A stretch of DNA of 64,000 nt from Haloechinothrix halophila YIM 93223 (GCF_000504245.1 NZ_KI632509.1:186001-250000), one strand, 5' to 3'. Numbered from the stretch's first letter, positions 28,185 to 39,066 are shown. Notes: a model not told the origin generated them from the sequence alone. Made by a program: numbers and translations.

Positions 28185-29252
28185 GTGACGACACGGCCCG
28201 TGATCATTGGACACCGCGGCGCATCCGGTTATCGGCCGGAACACACGCTCGCCTCGTACGAGCTCGCGGCACGCCTTGGCGCCGACTTCCTCGAACCGGA
28301 CCTGGTCTCGACGGCGGACGGCGTGCTCGTCGCGCGGCACGAGAATGAGATCGGCGGCTCAACCGATATCGCGTCGCGGCCAGAGTTCACCGACCGCAGA
28401 ACCACCAAGGTGGTCGACGGCTGGGAAGTCACCGGCTGGTTCACCGAGGACCTCACGCTCACGGAGCTGCGCACGCTGCGGGCTCAGGAGCGCATCCCAC
28501 ACCTACGTCCGCACAACACCAGCCACGATGGTCAGCACGGCGTGCCGACCATGCTGGAGATCATCGACCTCGCCGACCAGCTGACGACTGAGCTGGGGCG
28601 ACCCGTCGGCGTCTACCCGGAGACCAAGCATCCGAGTTACTTCGCCTCGCTCGGGCTGCCGCTTGAGCCGCCGCTGCTCGACGTGCTGGCCAGCACCGGC
28701 AGGGACCGGCCCGACGCCAACGTCTTCGTGCAGTCCTTCGAGACCGGCAACCTGCGGTGGCTCGCGGAGCGGCTGCCCGTGCCACTGGTGCAGCTGCTGG
28801 CGCCGGTCGGCGCGCCATACGACCTCGTGGCGGCGGGGGACGCGCAAAGCTACGCAGACCTGGCCAGCCCCGAGGGACTGGCGGAGATCGCGACCTACGC
28901 CAGCGCCATCGGCCCGGACAAGACCATGGTGATCGGCTGGGATGGCGACGATAGGCTCGGCGCGCCGACGTCGCTGGTCACCGACGCGCACCGGGCCGGA
29001 CTCGCGGTGCACCCGTACACCTTCCGCGTGGAGAACGTCTTCCTGCCGGTGGACTACCGGCGTTCCGGTGAGCTGGCCGAACACGGCGGGCCGGGCGGCG
29101 GACCGGGCAAGCACGGTGAGTTGGCCGAGCTGGGTGAGCTAGCCGAGCACGGCGACCTCGCGGGGGAACTCGCGGCGTACTTCGCGCTCGGCGTCGACGG
29201 GGTGTTCACCGACCACCCCGACATCGCCGTCGCCGCCCGCGCACGGCGATAA
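28185..29252 (+). CDS. Glycerophosphodiester phosphodiesterase (GlpQ-type)
   Basis: This 355-aa enzyme hydrolyses glycerophosphodiesters to glycerol 3-phosphate and an alcohol. It shows the GDPD motifs HRGASGYRPEHT (catalytic His, Arg and Glu), EPDLVSTADGVLVARHE (metal ligands and second His), and YPETKHP. The GTG at 28185 is chosen because GGAGG lies 7 nt upstream; the protein then lacks a signal peptide and should be cytoplasmic. An unusual low-complexity insert of ~38 residues, with repeated GELAEHG/GELAELG units, lies at about 295-333, just before the final conserved strand (GVFTDHPD). Confidence 0.92.
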   Translation: MTTRPVIIGHRGASGYRPEHTLASYELAARLGADFLEPDLVSTADGVLVARHENEIGGSTDIASRPEFTDRRTTKVVDGWEVTGWFTEDLTLTELRTLRAQERIPHLRPHNTSHDGQHGVPTMLEIIDLADQLTTELGRPVGVYPETKHPSYFASLGLPLEPPLLDVLASTGRDRPDANVFVQSFETGNLRWLAERLPVPLVQLLAPVGAPYDLVAAGDAQSYADLASPEGLAEIATYASAIGPDKTMVIGWDGDDRLGAPTSLVTDAHRAGLAVHPYTFRVENVFLPVDYRRSGELAEHGGPGGGPGKHGELAELGELAEHGDLAGELAAYFALGVDGVFTDHPDIAVAARARR

Positions 29253-29271
29253 GCCGCGCCCGCCACAAGCG

Positions 29272-29306
29272 GAACGCCCCGCCCGCGAAGCGCGGACGGG
29301 GCGTTC
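29272..29306. terminator. Bidirectional terminator
   Basis: The stem GAACGCCCCG/CGGGGCGTTC extends through an inner CGCG/CGCG pairing. It lies between the convergent phosphodiesterase and metallopeptidase genes. Confidence 0.8.
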
Positions 29307-29321
29307 GTGCGTGCTAGCCGG

Positions 29322-32300
29322 TCAGCTGACGTAGATCCGGCGCACTGGGCTGACGCCCCTCTTGTGATCGAAGTGACCAGGCTTGACCACGCGGAAGGCG
29401 AACCAGCGGCTCCGCCACTTACGCAACGAGAACTTGTACTTGCTGTACTTGTTCAGCTTCTTCTTCCTAATGGTCTTCCACCGGTTTTCGCCACGATCCC
29501 ACTGCTGCAGCCGCACGATCTGGCCGGCGTGCTTCGGTGCGACCCTGCCGCGTAGCGCGACCCACTGACCCCGGCTCGGCCGGTAGTCGTTGAACCACGC
29601 CGTGACCTTCTGGCGCACCCACGCCCTGCGCACGTCCGACTTGGTGCCCATCCGGAACTTGTTGTTGGACCAGTAGAAGACTCGGTAGTGGAAGTGCCGA
29701 TACGGCTTGTGGGTGAACGAGTATCGACCATTGCCGTCGGTCCGCATCCGGTCGATGGTTCGCCATTTGTCGGCACCCTTCGGCTTGCCCCGGAGCACGA
29801 CCTTGTGCCACCTCACCGCACGCTTGTTGTTGGGGTTGAACAACGTGCCCTTGATCGTCGTCTTTCTACCGAAGCGGAGCACCTTCGGCTTGCTACTCGC
29901 GGCCACCGTGGTGCCCTTGAGCCGGTGTTGGTTGAACGCGCCAGGCCCAGTGGCATTGTGCGCCCGCACCCGGAAGTTGTACGTGGTGTTGCGGCGCAGC
30001 TTGCGGACGACGAACCGGTTGGTGTCAGCCGAGATGTTGTCGATGTACCTGAGGCGCTTGCCACCGCTGCGCACGGCGATGGAGTACTTCCGCACGTCGC
30101 CGTCGCCGTCCCATACCGGCGGCTGCCACCGCAAGACCGCCCGGTGCAGCTTGCCGGTAGCGGACATGTTGGCTGGGCTGCTCGCCCGGTCACCACCGCA
30201 GGCGTAGAGGTTGACGTTGTCCAGCGTCCAGCCGTCGAAGAAGACCTCAGGGTCGGCGGTGATCCGCCAGCGGAAGATGACCTTCTTGCCGCCGAGCGAG
30301 CTGACGTTGAGGCGGCTGGACATGTAACCGCGGCTGTCACCACCGAAGCCCTTGTACGTCCCCGCGAGACTGCCGGTCTTCGGGCTCCACATCTCGATCG
30401 TCTCGTCAGGTCCGTTGACCCAGGGCAACTTCGCGGCGGACTTGAAGGACTTACCGCCGTTGGTGGAGTACTGCAGCACGCCACCGGCGAAATAGGAGGC
30501 CGGGTTCTGATCGCTGGCGGGCCGGTGCGCGAACAGGTACTGGTGGTCGAACCGGAGGAAGGTCTTGACCCCGCGCGGGATCTCGAACCTGCCCTTGATC
30601 CTGGCGAACGTGCGCTTGCGTTCGCCAGCCTTGCGGTTCGGCTCCCAGCCGTACATGCTGCGGGTGCCGCTCTTGGCGTAGCTGTCCAACAGGTGCCACA
30701 TGCCCGGCGTGGTCCGCCAATTATTGAGCGAGCCGAACCCGTCGCGGAAGAGGTTGACCTTCTCAGTGTCGGTGGGACACACCGGGGCCTCAGGCGCCCG
30801 CGCGTCCGGGTCGCTCGGCTGTTTGTCCATCTCGGTCGCGGCGACGGCCGCGGTGACGGCGTCGCAGTCGCCGCTTGCGATACCGCCCGTACCGATGAGG
30901 TTCGTGCAGGCTTGCCGCAGCGTGTGGAACAGGTCCTCGTAGTCGGCGCCAGAGGCGAGCAGCTGCAGCGACTCGTAGTAGACGTCGGTGGCCTTCGTGT
31001 GGCCGATGCCGGTGATGGCGTGGCCGTTGAAGGTGACGGGGCCCTCCGACGGGTCCCGCGCGATCAGGTACGCGGCCTTGTTGCCGACGCCGCTGTTGGT
31101 GTGCACCCCACCGTTGTCGAACCGGTTGCTGTCGACCGACTCGGCCGAGTAGGTGGCGCTGGTCATCCGGTCCGGCTGGTTGGTGACCTCCGGATCCGCC
31201 ATGTCACGCACGATGCCGAACGGCGAGTCCTCCCCCAGCTTCCACGGGGGCTCGGTCTCGGTGTCGGCATTGTTGAGGTCGACCAGCTCACCGAAGACGT
31301 CCGCCATCGACTCGTTGATCGCGCCCGACTGGTACCAGTACATCAGGTTGGCGGTCTGCTCGATGACGCCGTGGGTCAGCTCGTGCGCGACGACGTCGTC
31401 CGACCGCGGCATGCCTTGGCCGTAATAGACGCCGTTGCCGTTCCAGAAGGCGTTCATCATCGGGCAGTCGCCGTAGCCTTGCGGCAGGCAGTAGCGCACC
31501 GTCGAGCGGATCTTCTTCCCCGACCCGGCGTCGCGGCCGATCAGCGTGGTCAGGTCGACGCCCAGCTCGTCCTGGAAGTACTGGGCGGTGTCGCCCGCGT
31601 AGTCGTAGGCGGCGTCGACGTCGGCGTTGCCGGTCGCGAAGTCACCTTCGTTGCGTGCGGCGGAGCCGCTCTTGCACGCCGCCAGCCTGGGGTTGCCGTT
31701 GGCGTCCGTGCCGTCACGGGTGTTGTCGCGGTCGCACACCACCCGGTCGAGGGCGTGACTGACCTGGTTGAAGTTGAGCGGCACCGAGCCACGGGTGCGG
31801 TCGACCAGCACTAGGTGGTCGATATGCGGCGGCCCGGTGACCTCGATCTTGAACACCGGCGCGAGCTCGGCGGCGACGGTGGCCGAACCGAGCAGCGCGG
31901 GGTCGTAGGCGTAGGGCTCCGGCTCGCTCGCCCGGAGTGCGCTTTCCGGCACGTCGTGGGCGCGGGCGGCCAGTTTGATGGCGGTGGATCGAGCCTGCGC
32001 CGGCGTGATCGACCTCTCGCGCTGCGACAGCGGCAGCGGCGTCGTCTCGCCGGTTACCGAGCGCAGGTTGCCTCGGCCGTCCATCGCGACGACGAGTTCG
32101 CCGCCGAGGACGGGCAGGCCATCGACGCTCTGCTGGAACCGGACGATGTTGCCAGCGCCACGCGACTTCGACGCACGGGTCGCTCGCGCGTGAGAACCGG
32201 CGCGGTCGAGTGCCCACAGCGCGCCGTAGCGGCGCAGGTACTGGGCAGCCTGCCGCTCACGCGACGCCTGGGCTGCCTGCGCGGGTTTGTGTACCGGCTT

Positions 32301-32516
32301 GCCCCGCTCGGTGCCTACGAACTCGACGACGCCGCGCTCATCGCGCTCGACAGTCACCCTGCCGTTGGACTGCCGCTTCATGTCGCGTTCCGCGGCCTTG
32401 GATGGGTCTTCTTGTTGTGCGGTTGCCCGGGGTTGCACCGACGCATAGCCGGTGGCGGGCACTCCGAACAACAACGCGCTCGTCATAGCGACGACGAGCC
32501 AACGATGTGGACGCAC
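29322..32516 (-). CDS. Secreted M4-family (thermolysin-like) zinc metallopeptidase with long C-terminal extension
   Basis: This 1064-aa secreted protease starts at a GTG with AGGGGG close upstream. The signal peptide ends near TGYASVQ. FTP/PepSY-type propeptide domains follow to about residue 245. In the catalytic domain the zinc ligands are HELTH (378-382) and Glu402 in GAINESMADVFGE, and DNGGVHTNSG carries the second active-site His. After ~residue 590 comes a β-sandwich resembling MAM or immune-inhibitor-A-like domains, a fibronectin type III domain (~residues 790-885), and two Lys/Arg/Trp-rich domains to the end. Ordinary M4 enzymes stop at about 550 residues. The extension may bind a cell wall or polymer, which is inferred. 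Confidence 0.92.
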   Translation of the reverse strand: MRPHRWLVVAMTSALLFGVPATGYASVQPRATAQQEDPSKAAERDMKRQSNGRVTVERDERGVVEFVGTERGKPVHKPAQAAQASRERQAAQYLRRYGALWALDRAGSHARATRASKSRGAGNIVRFQQSVDGLPVLGGELVVAMDGRGNLRSVTGETTPLPLSQRERSITPAQARSTAIKLAARAHDVPESALRASEPEPYAYDPALLGSATVAAELAPVFKIEVTGPPHIDHLVLVDRTRGSVPLNFNQVSHALDRVVCDRDNTRDGTDANGNPRLAACKSGSAARNEGDFATGNADVDAAYDYAGDTAQYFQDELGVDLTTLIGRDAGSGKKIRSTVRYCLPQGYGDCPMMNAFWNGNGVYYGQGMPRSDDVVAHELTHGVIEQTANLMYWYQSGAINESMADVFGELVDLNNADTETEPPWKLGEDSPFGIVRDMADPEVTNQPDRMTSATYSAESVDSNRFDNGGVHTNSGVGNKAAYLIARDPSEGPVTFNGHAITGIGHTKATDVYYESLQLLASGADYEDLFHTLRQACTNLIGTGGIASGDCDAVTAAVAATEMDKQPSDPDARAPEAPVCPTDTEKVNLFRDGFGSLNNWRTTPGMWHLLDSYAKSGTRSMYGWEPNRKAGERKRTFARIKGRFEIPRGVKTFLRFDHQYLFAHRPASDQNPASYFAGGVLQYSTNGGKSFKSAAKLPWVNGPDETIEMWSPKTGSLAGTYKGFGGDSRGYMSSRLNVSSLGGKKVIFRWRITADPEVFFDGWTLDNVNLYACGGDRASSPANMSATGKLHRAVLRWQPPVWDGDGDVRKYSIAVRSGGKRLRYIDNISADTNRFVVRKLRRNTTYNFRVRAHNATGPGAFNQHRLKGTTVAASSKPKVLRFGRKTTIKGTLFNPNNKRAVRWHKVVLRGKPKGADKWRTIDRMRTDGNGRYSFTHKPYRHFHYRVFYWSNNKFRMGTKSDVRRAWVRQKVTAWFNDYRPSRGQWVALRGRVAPKHAGQIVRLQQWDRGENRWKTIRKKKLNKYSKYKFSLRKWRSRWFAFRVVKPGHFDHKRGVSPVRRIYVS

Positions 32517-33050
32517 ATGTCCCCCTGTGTTTTGTATTAGCGCAAAAAGATCCCCGACACAAAATTCGCGCAAAGATTACACGAACGAGGTAAAGGACAA
32601 ACCCCTCCTGGTGCATTTTGAAGCCACACTGTGATCGTCTTTGTCCACCCTCCGTGGCCGCGACGTGACACCGGGGGACGGTTGTCGCCCGGGCGTGCCC
32701 GAGGGACTGTCGTTCCGTCACCGCCGTATGGCGCGCCGAACCCGGCACGGAAAACCGGGGCGCGGGACTTCGACATGACTAGACGTCCATTCGGGTGATA
32801 ATGCTGTGGCACATATCGAGCCGGAAGTGCTTTTTGCAACTTGCAGCGTGGTGACCTCGGCTTTTTCCGCTATTCGCGAAAGTGCATGATCACTCAGTGA
32901 ACGGGAACACTTTTCGCGTATTTTGCGACCCTCGAGCAGGGTGCGAAACAACCGAACAATCGTCTAGGGTTAATTCAGAGTTTGCATCGATAAGGCATGG
33001 GTTACTTCACACCGCGGCGGCGAGCCCGCGGGGAAAGCCGTGAGGTGACT
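32517..33050. promoter_or_regulatory. Intergenic region between metallopeptidase and acetyltransferase genes
   Basis: This gene-free stretch of about 530 bp separates two divergent genes and is clearly less GC-rich than the coding DNA around it. It must hold both promoters. I cannot assign specific -10/-35 elements or operators with confidence, and I see no small gene. Confidence 0.4.
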
Positions 33051-33701
33051 GTGACGGCTATGAAGCAACTGCCAGCGAATCCACTGTCGATCAATCTGAC
33101 ATTCGAACACGAACGACTGTGGTGGCAGACCGACGACGAGGACCACATGCCGGAGCGCTGGAGCGTGTCCGCCGACGTGGCCGTCACCCGGTGCGCGCCG
33201 AAGAACCGGCATGTCGCTGACTTTTCGCTGGTCATCGCCGATCTGCACCGGGAGAGGAACCTGCTCGACGCACCTGACCTCGGTGACTGGGCGATGGAGT
33301 TCATCGCGGAGACGCTGATCGATCCGGCACAGGGCAAGCTGCACCCGGATCTCGATGACAAGATCACTCCTGGCGTCGCGCGAATGGTCATCGTCCGGCA
33401 CGTCGTACTGACGCCGCCATGGCAAGGACACGGTCTCGGCGGCGCATTGCTCGCGGGTGCGCTGCGCGCGCTCGCCCCAGGGGCGCGACTGGCCGTCGCC
33501 CGCGTTTCCCCGCTCGACTTCCTCTCATCCAGCCCTGACAAGATCTCGGCCGAGCTTGCGAGCATCCGATTCGGCGCACTTCTGGAACGCATCGGATTCA
33601 AACAATGGCGCGAGGTGCATTTCGTCGATCTGCAACACCCGCAACTCCTCGACGCCAGGATGGAAATGTTCGAACAGTACGAGAACATTTACGAGATTTA
33701 A
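33051..33701 (+). CDS. GNAT-fold acetyltransferase-like protein
   Basis: This protein of about 216 aa has the acetyl-CoA-binding stretch WQGHGLGGALLAGALRAL, which follows MVIVRHVVLTP as β-strand 4 does in GNAT enzymes. The N-terminal half has no recognisable family. The start is uncertain: the GTG at 33051 has GAGG 5 nt upstream, and the ATG at 33060 is nearly as good. The substrate is unknown. A 21-bp tandem repeat array begins 14 nt past its stop. Confidence 0.72.
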   Translation: MTAMKQLPANPLSINLTFEHERLWWQTDDEDHMPERWSVSADVAVTRCAPKNRHVADFSLVIADLHRERNLLDAPDLGDWAMEFIAETLIDPAQGKLHPDLDDKITPGVARMVIVRHVVLTPPWQGHGLGGALLAGALRALAPGARLAVARVSPLDFLSSSPDKISAELASIRFGALLERIGFKQWREVHFVDLQHPQLLDARMEMFEQYENIYEI

Positions 33702-33715
33702 CATCGCGCGGGTTC

Positions 33716-33840
33716 GTGTCCTCCGCTCAGCACGCCGTGTCCGCCATTCCTGACGCTGTGTTCTGCACTCAGGACGCTGTGTTCGTCGCTCCCGACGGCG
33801 TGTTCCCCGGTCAAACGTCGTGCTACCCGGGCTCAATGAC
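33716..33840 (+). repeat. Array of six 21-bp tandem repeats (3' flank of the acetyltransferase gene)
   Basis: Units begin at 33716, 33737, 33758, 33779, 33800 and 33820. They start GTGTYC and end GACGCY or a decayed form; the best unit is 33758-33778, whose centre CTGCACTCAG is partly self-complementary. The later units are increasingly diverged, and one is 20 bp. The same unit occurs at 42742-42846 and 44450-44533. From 33841 to 34102 I see nothing further except the HNH gene's ribosome site. Confidence 0.85.
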
Positions 33841-34102
33841 ACGTCTCCCCGCTCACGCCGTCGAATCGCTGCGGAACACGCACACGACGGCAGACGAACA
33901 CCTACGCGGCAGGCGTGTCGAAGCCCAAAGTCGCAGTCAACGATCAGTAATCTACCGCGCACCAGCCGTGACTCGCGGCTCTCGCAGGCAACGACGCCTC
34001 GCGGACACGCACCGTGCGCTGCCGCCCAGCTACCCGCCCATCCCCCGGCGAACCAGCCACCGGCGACAGCGCGCGCCCGCCCCGTGACAGATAAGGAATC
34101 CG

Positions 34103-34798
34103 ATGGACGTCCCCACCGCGTTCAAACGCATCGCCATCGCCGTCGCCGCTGTGATCGCGGCCGTTCTCGGCTACCAGCACGTGCCTGACCTGCCAGACCT
34201 GCTGGATGAACTGACAGACGCGGCAGGGACGTCGTCGCAAACTCCGGACGCCCCACAAGCGGGTCCGCTGCCCATCGCGCCGGAAGACACCGGAGCGCAC
34301 TACGACCGCGACGACTGGCCACACTGGACCTACCAGGGCGATGGCTGCGACATGCGCGACCGGATTCTGATCGAGCAGGGCAGAAGCGTGCGGCAGGGCG
34401 GCAACTGCAAGATCACCGAGGGAAGCTGGCTGAGCAGCTACGACGGCGCGACCGTGACCGACCCCGGCGAACTCGACATCGACCACATGGTGCCGCTGGC
34501 GGAGGTCATGCGCTCCGGCAGGATCGTCGACGGACGGCGCGTCGGCCCGCGTCACTGGTCCGAGGAGAAGCGGGAGCGGTACGCCAACGACCCCGAGGGG
34601 CTGATCGCCGTCACGGCGGCGACCAACCGCGCCAAGGGCGACCAAGACCCCGCGAACTGGTTGCCGGAACGCGACCGTTGCGGGTACGTGCGTCACTGGG
34701 TCGAGGTCAAACACCGCTACAAGCTGTCCGCAGACCAGGACGAAGCCCGCGCGATCGCCAACGTGCTCGACAACTGCCCTGGCGACCAGCGGGAGTGA
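34103..34798 (+). CDS. Secreted or membrane-anchored HNH endonuclease family protein
   Basis: This 231-aa protein has an N-terminal hydrophobic segment (residues 9-24, IAIAVAAVIAAVLGYQ), which acts as a signal or anchor. A Cys-containing domain follows, with the HNH-type motifs LDIDHMVPLAE and AATNRAKGDQDPANWLP. The spacing matches the small exported HNH nucleases common in actinobacteria (DUF1524-like). Two pairs of Cys could form disulfides. TAAGGAAT lies upstream of the ATG. The function is probably extracellular nucleic acid degradation; a toxin role is possible but no immunity gene is recognisable. Confidence 0.85.
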   Translation: MDVPTAFKRIAIAVAAVIAAVLGYQHVPDLPDLLDELTDAAGTSSQTPDAPQAGPLPIAPEDTGAHYDRDDWPHWTYQGDGCDMRDRILIEQGRSVRQGGNCKITEGSWLSSYDGATVTDPGELDIDHMVPLAEVMRSGRIVDGRRVGPRHWSEEKRERYANDPEGLIAVTAATNRAKGDQDPANWLPERDRCGYVRHWVEVKHRYKLSADQDEARAIANVLDNCPGDQRE

Positions 34799-34817
34799 CA
34801 TCGGCACAACCGTTGTC

Positions 34818-34848
34818 TTGACCTTGTCCCTTGGGGAAGCCACATCCT
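34818..34848 (+). promoter_or_regulatory. MerR-type promoter and operator
   Basis: TTGACC (34818-34823) and CATCCT (34843-34848) are separated by 19 bp, the over-long spacing that MerR activators correct. Between them lies an imperfect dyad, CTT-N2-CCC-TTG-GGG-N2-AAG. It stands directly before a MerR-domain gene, so autoregulation is likely. Confidence 0.55.
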
Positions 34849-34886
34849 CCTCACGCCGGTCGCAGTGGCCGGTACGAGGAGGATGT
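34842..34886 (+). other. Inverted repeat covering the ribosome binding site
   Basis: ACATCCTCCTC (34842-34852) is perfectly complementary to GAGGAGGATGT (34876-34886). The second arm contains the Shine-Dalgarno sequence of the next gene. If the first arm is transcribed, the RNA would fold and hide the ribosome site. Confidence 0.6.
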
Positions 34887-34890
34887 CACC

Positions 34891-35955
34891 GTGGGGCTAC
34901 TGACCATTGGAACGTTCGCGCAGGCTGCCGAGCTGACGCCGAAGGCGCTACGCCTGTACGACGAGAAGGGCCTGCTGCCGCCGGCAGCGGTCGACCCTGA
35001 GTCGGGATACCGGTTCTACAGCACGGACCAGCTGGAACAGGCGCGACTGATCGCTCAGTTACGACATCTCGGGATGCCACTCGCGGAGATCAAGTCGGTC
35101 TGCGGGCTGGCGCCCGCTGCGGCGGCTGACGTGATCAGCGCCTACTGGCAGCAAGTCATCGCGGACACGACGGCCAAAGGGCGACTCGCCACCTTCCTCG
35201 TTGACCAACTCTCCGGAAGGGGCACCACCATGTCGGAGCCACACCTCGACGTCCGCTACGCAGCCCGGTGCGATAGCGGCGCCGTGCGGAACAGCAACGA
35301 AGACGCCGCGTACGCCAGCGATCGGTTGCTCGCCGTCGCGGATGGCATGAGCGGACCGGGCGGCACCGCCGCCAGCACGCGCGCGATCGACGCGCTCAAG
35401 CCGCTGGAGATGGCGGACGTACCAGCGGCCGAACTTCTCACGATGCTGGCCGACGCGGTCACCGAGGCAGACAAGCACGTGCGCGATGCCGCGACGGACG
35501 ATCACCAGCCGATCACCACACTGACCGCGCTGCTGCGATCCGGCTCGCAACTGGCACTGATACACGTCGGCGACACCAGGCTCTATCTGCTGCGCGGCGG
35601 TGAGTTGTGCCAGCTGACCCAGGACCACACGTACGTCCAGTCACTGGTCGACCAGGGCAAGCTCGATCGCGACCAAGCCGCCGCACACCGGCAGCGCGCG
35701 CTCCTGGTGCGGGCGCTCGGCGCGGGCGGACATCCGTTGGAACCGGACCTGGCCTTGCGCACCGCCCTGGCCGGTGACCGATACCTGCTGTGCTCCGACG
35801 GGCTGTCAGCGGTCGTCGGACGCGCGGCGCTGGAGACGACGCTCAGCGCGGGGGCCGATCCTGAGCAGGCCGTGCAGGCGTTGATCGACCTGGCCTATGA
35901 CCACGGCGCACCCGACAACATCGCCTGCGTCGTCGCGGACATGAGCGCGATGTAG
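34891..35955 (+). CDS. MerR-type DNA-binding domain fused to PP2C serine/threonine phosphatase
   Basis: This 354-aa fusion has a MerR winged-helix domain at residues 1-75 (LTPKALRLYDEKGLLPP, GYRFYSTDQLEQARLI), a short helical linker, and a PP2C phosphatase domain at about 118-350. The metal-binding motifs of PP2C are intact: NSNEDA, VADGMSG, VGDTRLYLLR, CSDGLS and DNIACVV, so it should be active. The GTG at 34891 has GAGGAGG 8 nt upstream. An in-frame ATG at 35230 (residue 114, MSEPHLDV) has GGAAGGGG 7 nt before it and could yield a free 241-aa phosphatase. A regulator that senses phosphorylation state, or a phosphatase placed at DNA, is inferred. Confidence 0.9.
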   Translation: MGLLTIGTFAQAAELTPKALRLYDEKGLLPPAAVDPESGYRFYSTDQLEQARLIAQLRHLGMPLAEIKSVCGLAPAAAADVISAYWQQVIADTTAKGRLATFLVDQLSGRGTTMSEPHLDVRYAARCDSGAVRNSNEDAAYASDRLLAVADGMSGPGGTAASTRAIDALKPLEMADVPAAELLTMLADAVTEADKHVRDAATDDHQPITTLTALLRSGSQLALIHVGDTRLYLLRGGELCQLTQDHTYVQSLVDQGKLDRDQAAAHRQRALLVRALGAGGHPLEPDLALRTALAGDRYLLCSDGLSAVVGRAALETTLSAGADPEQAVQALIDLAYDHGAPDNIACVVADMSAM

Positions 35956-35972
35956 CTCGCGCCCCACGAATG

Positions 35973-36005
35973 CCTCGCTGACCGTGCTCTCGCTGGTCAG
36001 GGAGG
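35973..36005. terminator. Bidirectional terminator
   Basis: CCTC-g-CTGACC pairs with GGTCAG-g-GAGG around a loop of 11 nt. It lies between the convergent MerR-PP2C and UvrA-like genes. Its core is nearly identical to that of the tRNA-Tyr terminator at 40053-40099. Confidence 0.7.
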
Positions 36006-36012
36006 ATCCCGG

Positions 36013-38394
<2,382 letters not shown>

Positions 38395-38457
38395 CGTGTC
38401 TCCATCTGCGTTACGTGGTGTCGGCTGCGCGTGGGAGCGGGGCTCGGAGCTGAACCG

Positions 38458-39066
38458 TCACGCGGCCTCCCACACGAACCCGTCGGGATCGGTGAAGGAT
38501 CCGGTATCCCCTCCGATCACGATCCGGTGCGACCCCGTGCCCTCCGGAGAGACGCCAGCATCCCGCGCCAGGCCACGGCGCCCGCAGAGCGCCAGCTTGA
38601 CGTACCCGGACGGGGACTCGAACTCGGTGTACTTGCGGCCGAAGCTCCTCGCCACTTCCAGGCCACGATCGACGTAGAACCGCTTGCTCGCGGACATGTC
38701 CTCGACGCCCAACAGCAGGACGACCTCATCAACCTGCCGACTGGCTGGTTCGGCGTCCTTCTTCGACGGCGTCGCGACCTTCCAGATCGCCCCGTCTGGG
38801 GCGCGTACGACACCGCCGTAACCCCAGAATCCCTTCTTCACTGGTTTCAGCGTCGTGGCACCAGCGTCGAGAGCGGCGCCGACGAGCACATCGACGTTGG
38901 CCGGCTGGGACACGACGAGCGACAGCGTGAAACCCCGAAAGCCGCTCGTCGGTGCTTCTGATGCGCGTACTCGCACCGTCGTACCCAGGCCGAACGCGGT
39001 GGCGTAGAAGGTCTCGGCAACTGCGGGATCGGAAGCTTCGAGGGTGACGGATTCAATGAACTTCAT
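38458..39066 (-). CDS. VOC-superfamily (glyoxalase/bleomycin-resistance-like) protein, two domains
   Basis: This 202-aa protein has two βαβββ modules (residues ~1-100, starting MKFIESVTLEASDP, and ~110-202). The VOC superfamily holds glyoxalases, dioxygenases and drug-binding resistance proteins; the ligand cannot be read here. The ATG at 39066 is chosen because GGGGGAAA lies upstream and the conserved domain begins there. It is 46 nt behind the other VOC gene and 63 nt ahead of the UvrA-like gene. Confidence 0.85.
   Translation of the reverse strand: MKFIESVTLEASDPAVAETFYATAFGLGTTVRVRASEAPTSGFRGFTLSLVVSQPANVDVLVGAALDAGATTLKPVKKGFWGYGGVVRAPDGAIWKVATPSKKDAEPASRQVDEVVLLLGVEDMSASKRFYVDRGLEVARSFGRKYTEFESPSGYVKLALCGRRGLARDAGVSPEGTGSHRIVIGGDTGSFTDPDGFVWEAA

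Noticed and set aside
29688-31814. 708-codon plus-strand open frame opposite the M4 metallopeptidase
   Set aside because: The minus-strand gene has a signal peptide and full catalytic motifs; the antisense frame has no recognisable domain.
33716-33840. CRISPR array
   Set aside because: The units are directly joined without spacers, diverge from each other, and no cas gene is in the window.
34103-35955. HNH nuclease plus MerR-PP2C as a toxin-immunity or defence system
   Set aside because: The nuclease is exported by its signal segment, the next gene has its own promoter and is not a recognisable immunity protein, and no other defence gene is nearby.
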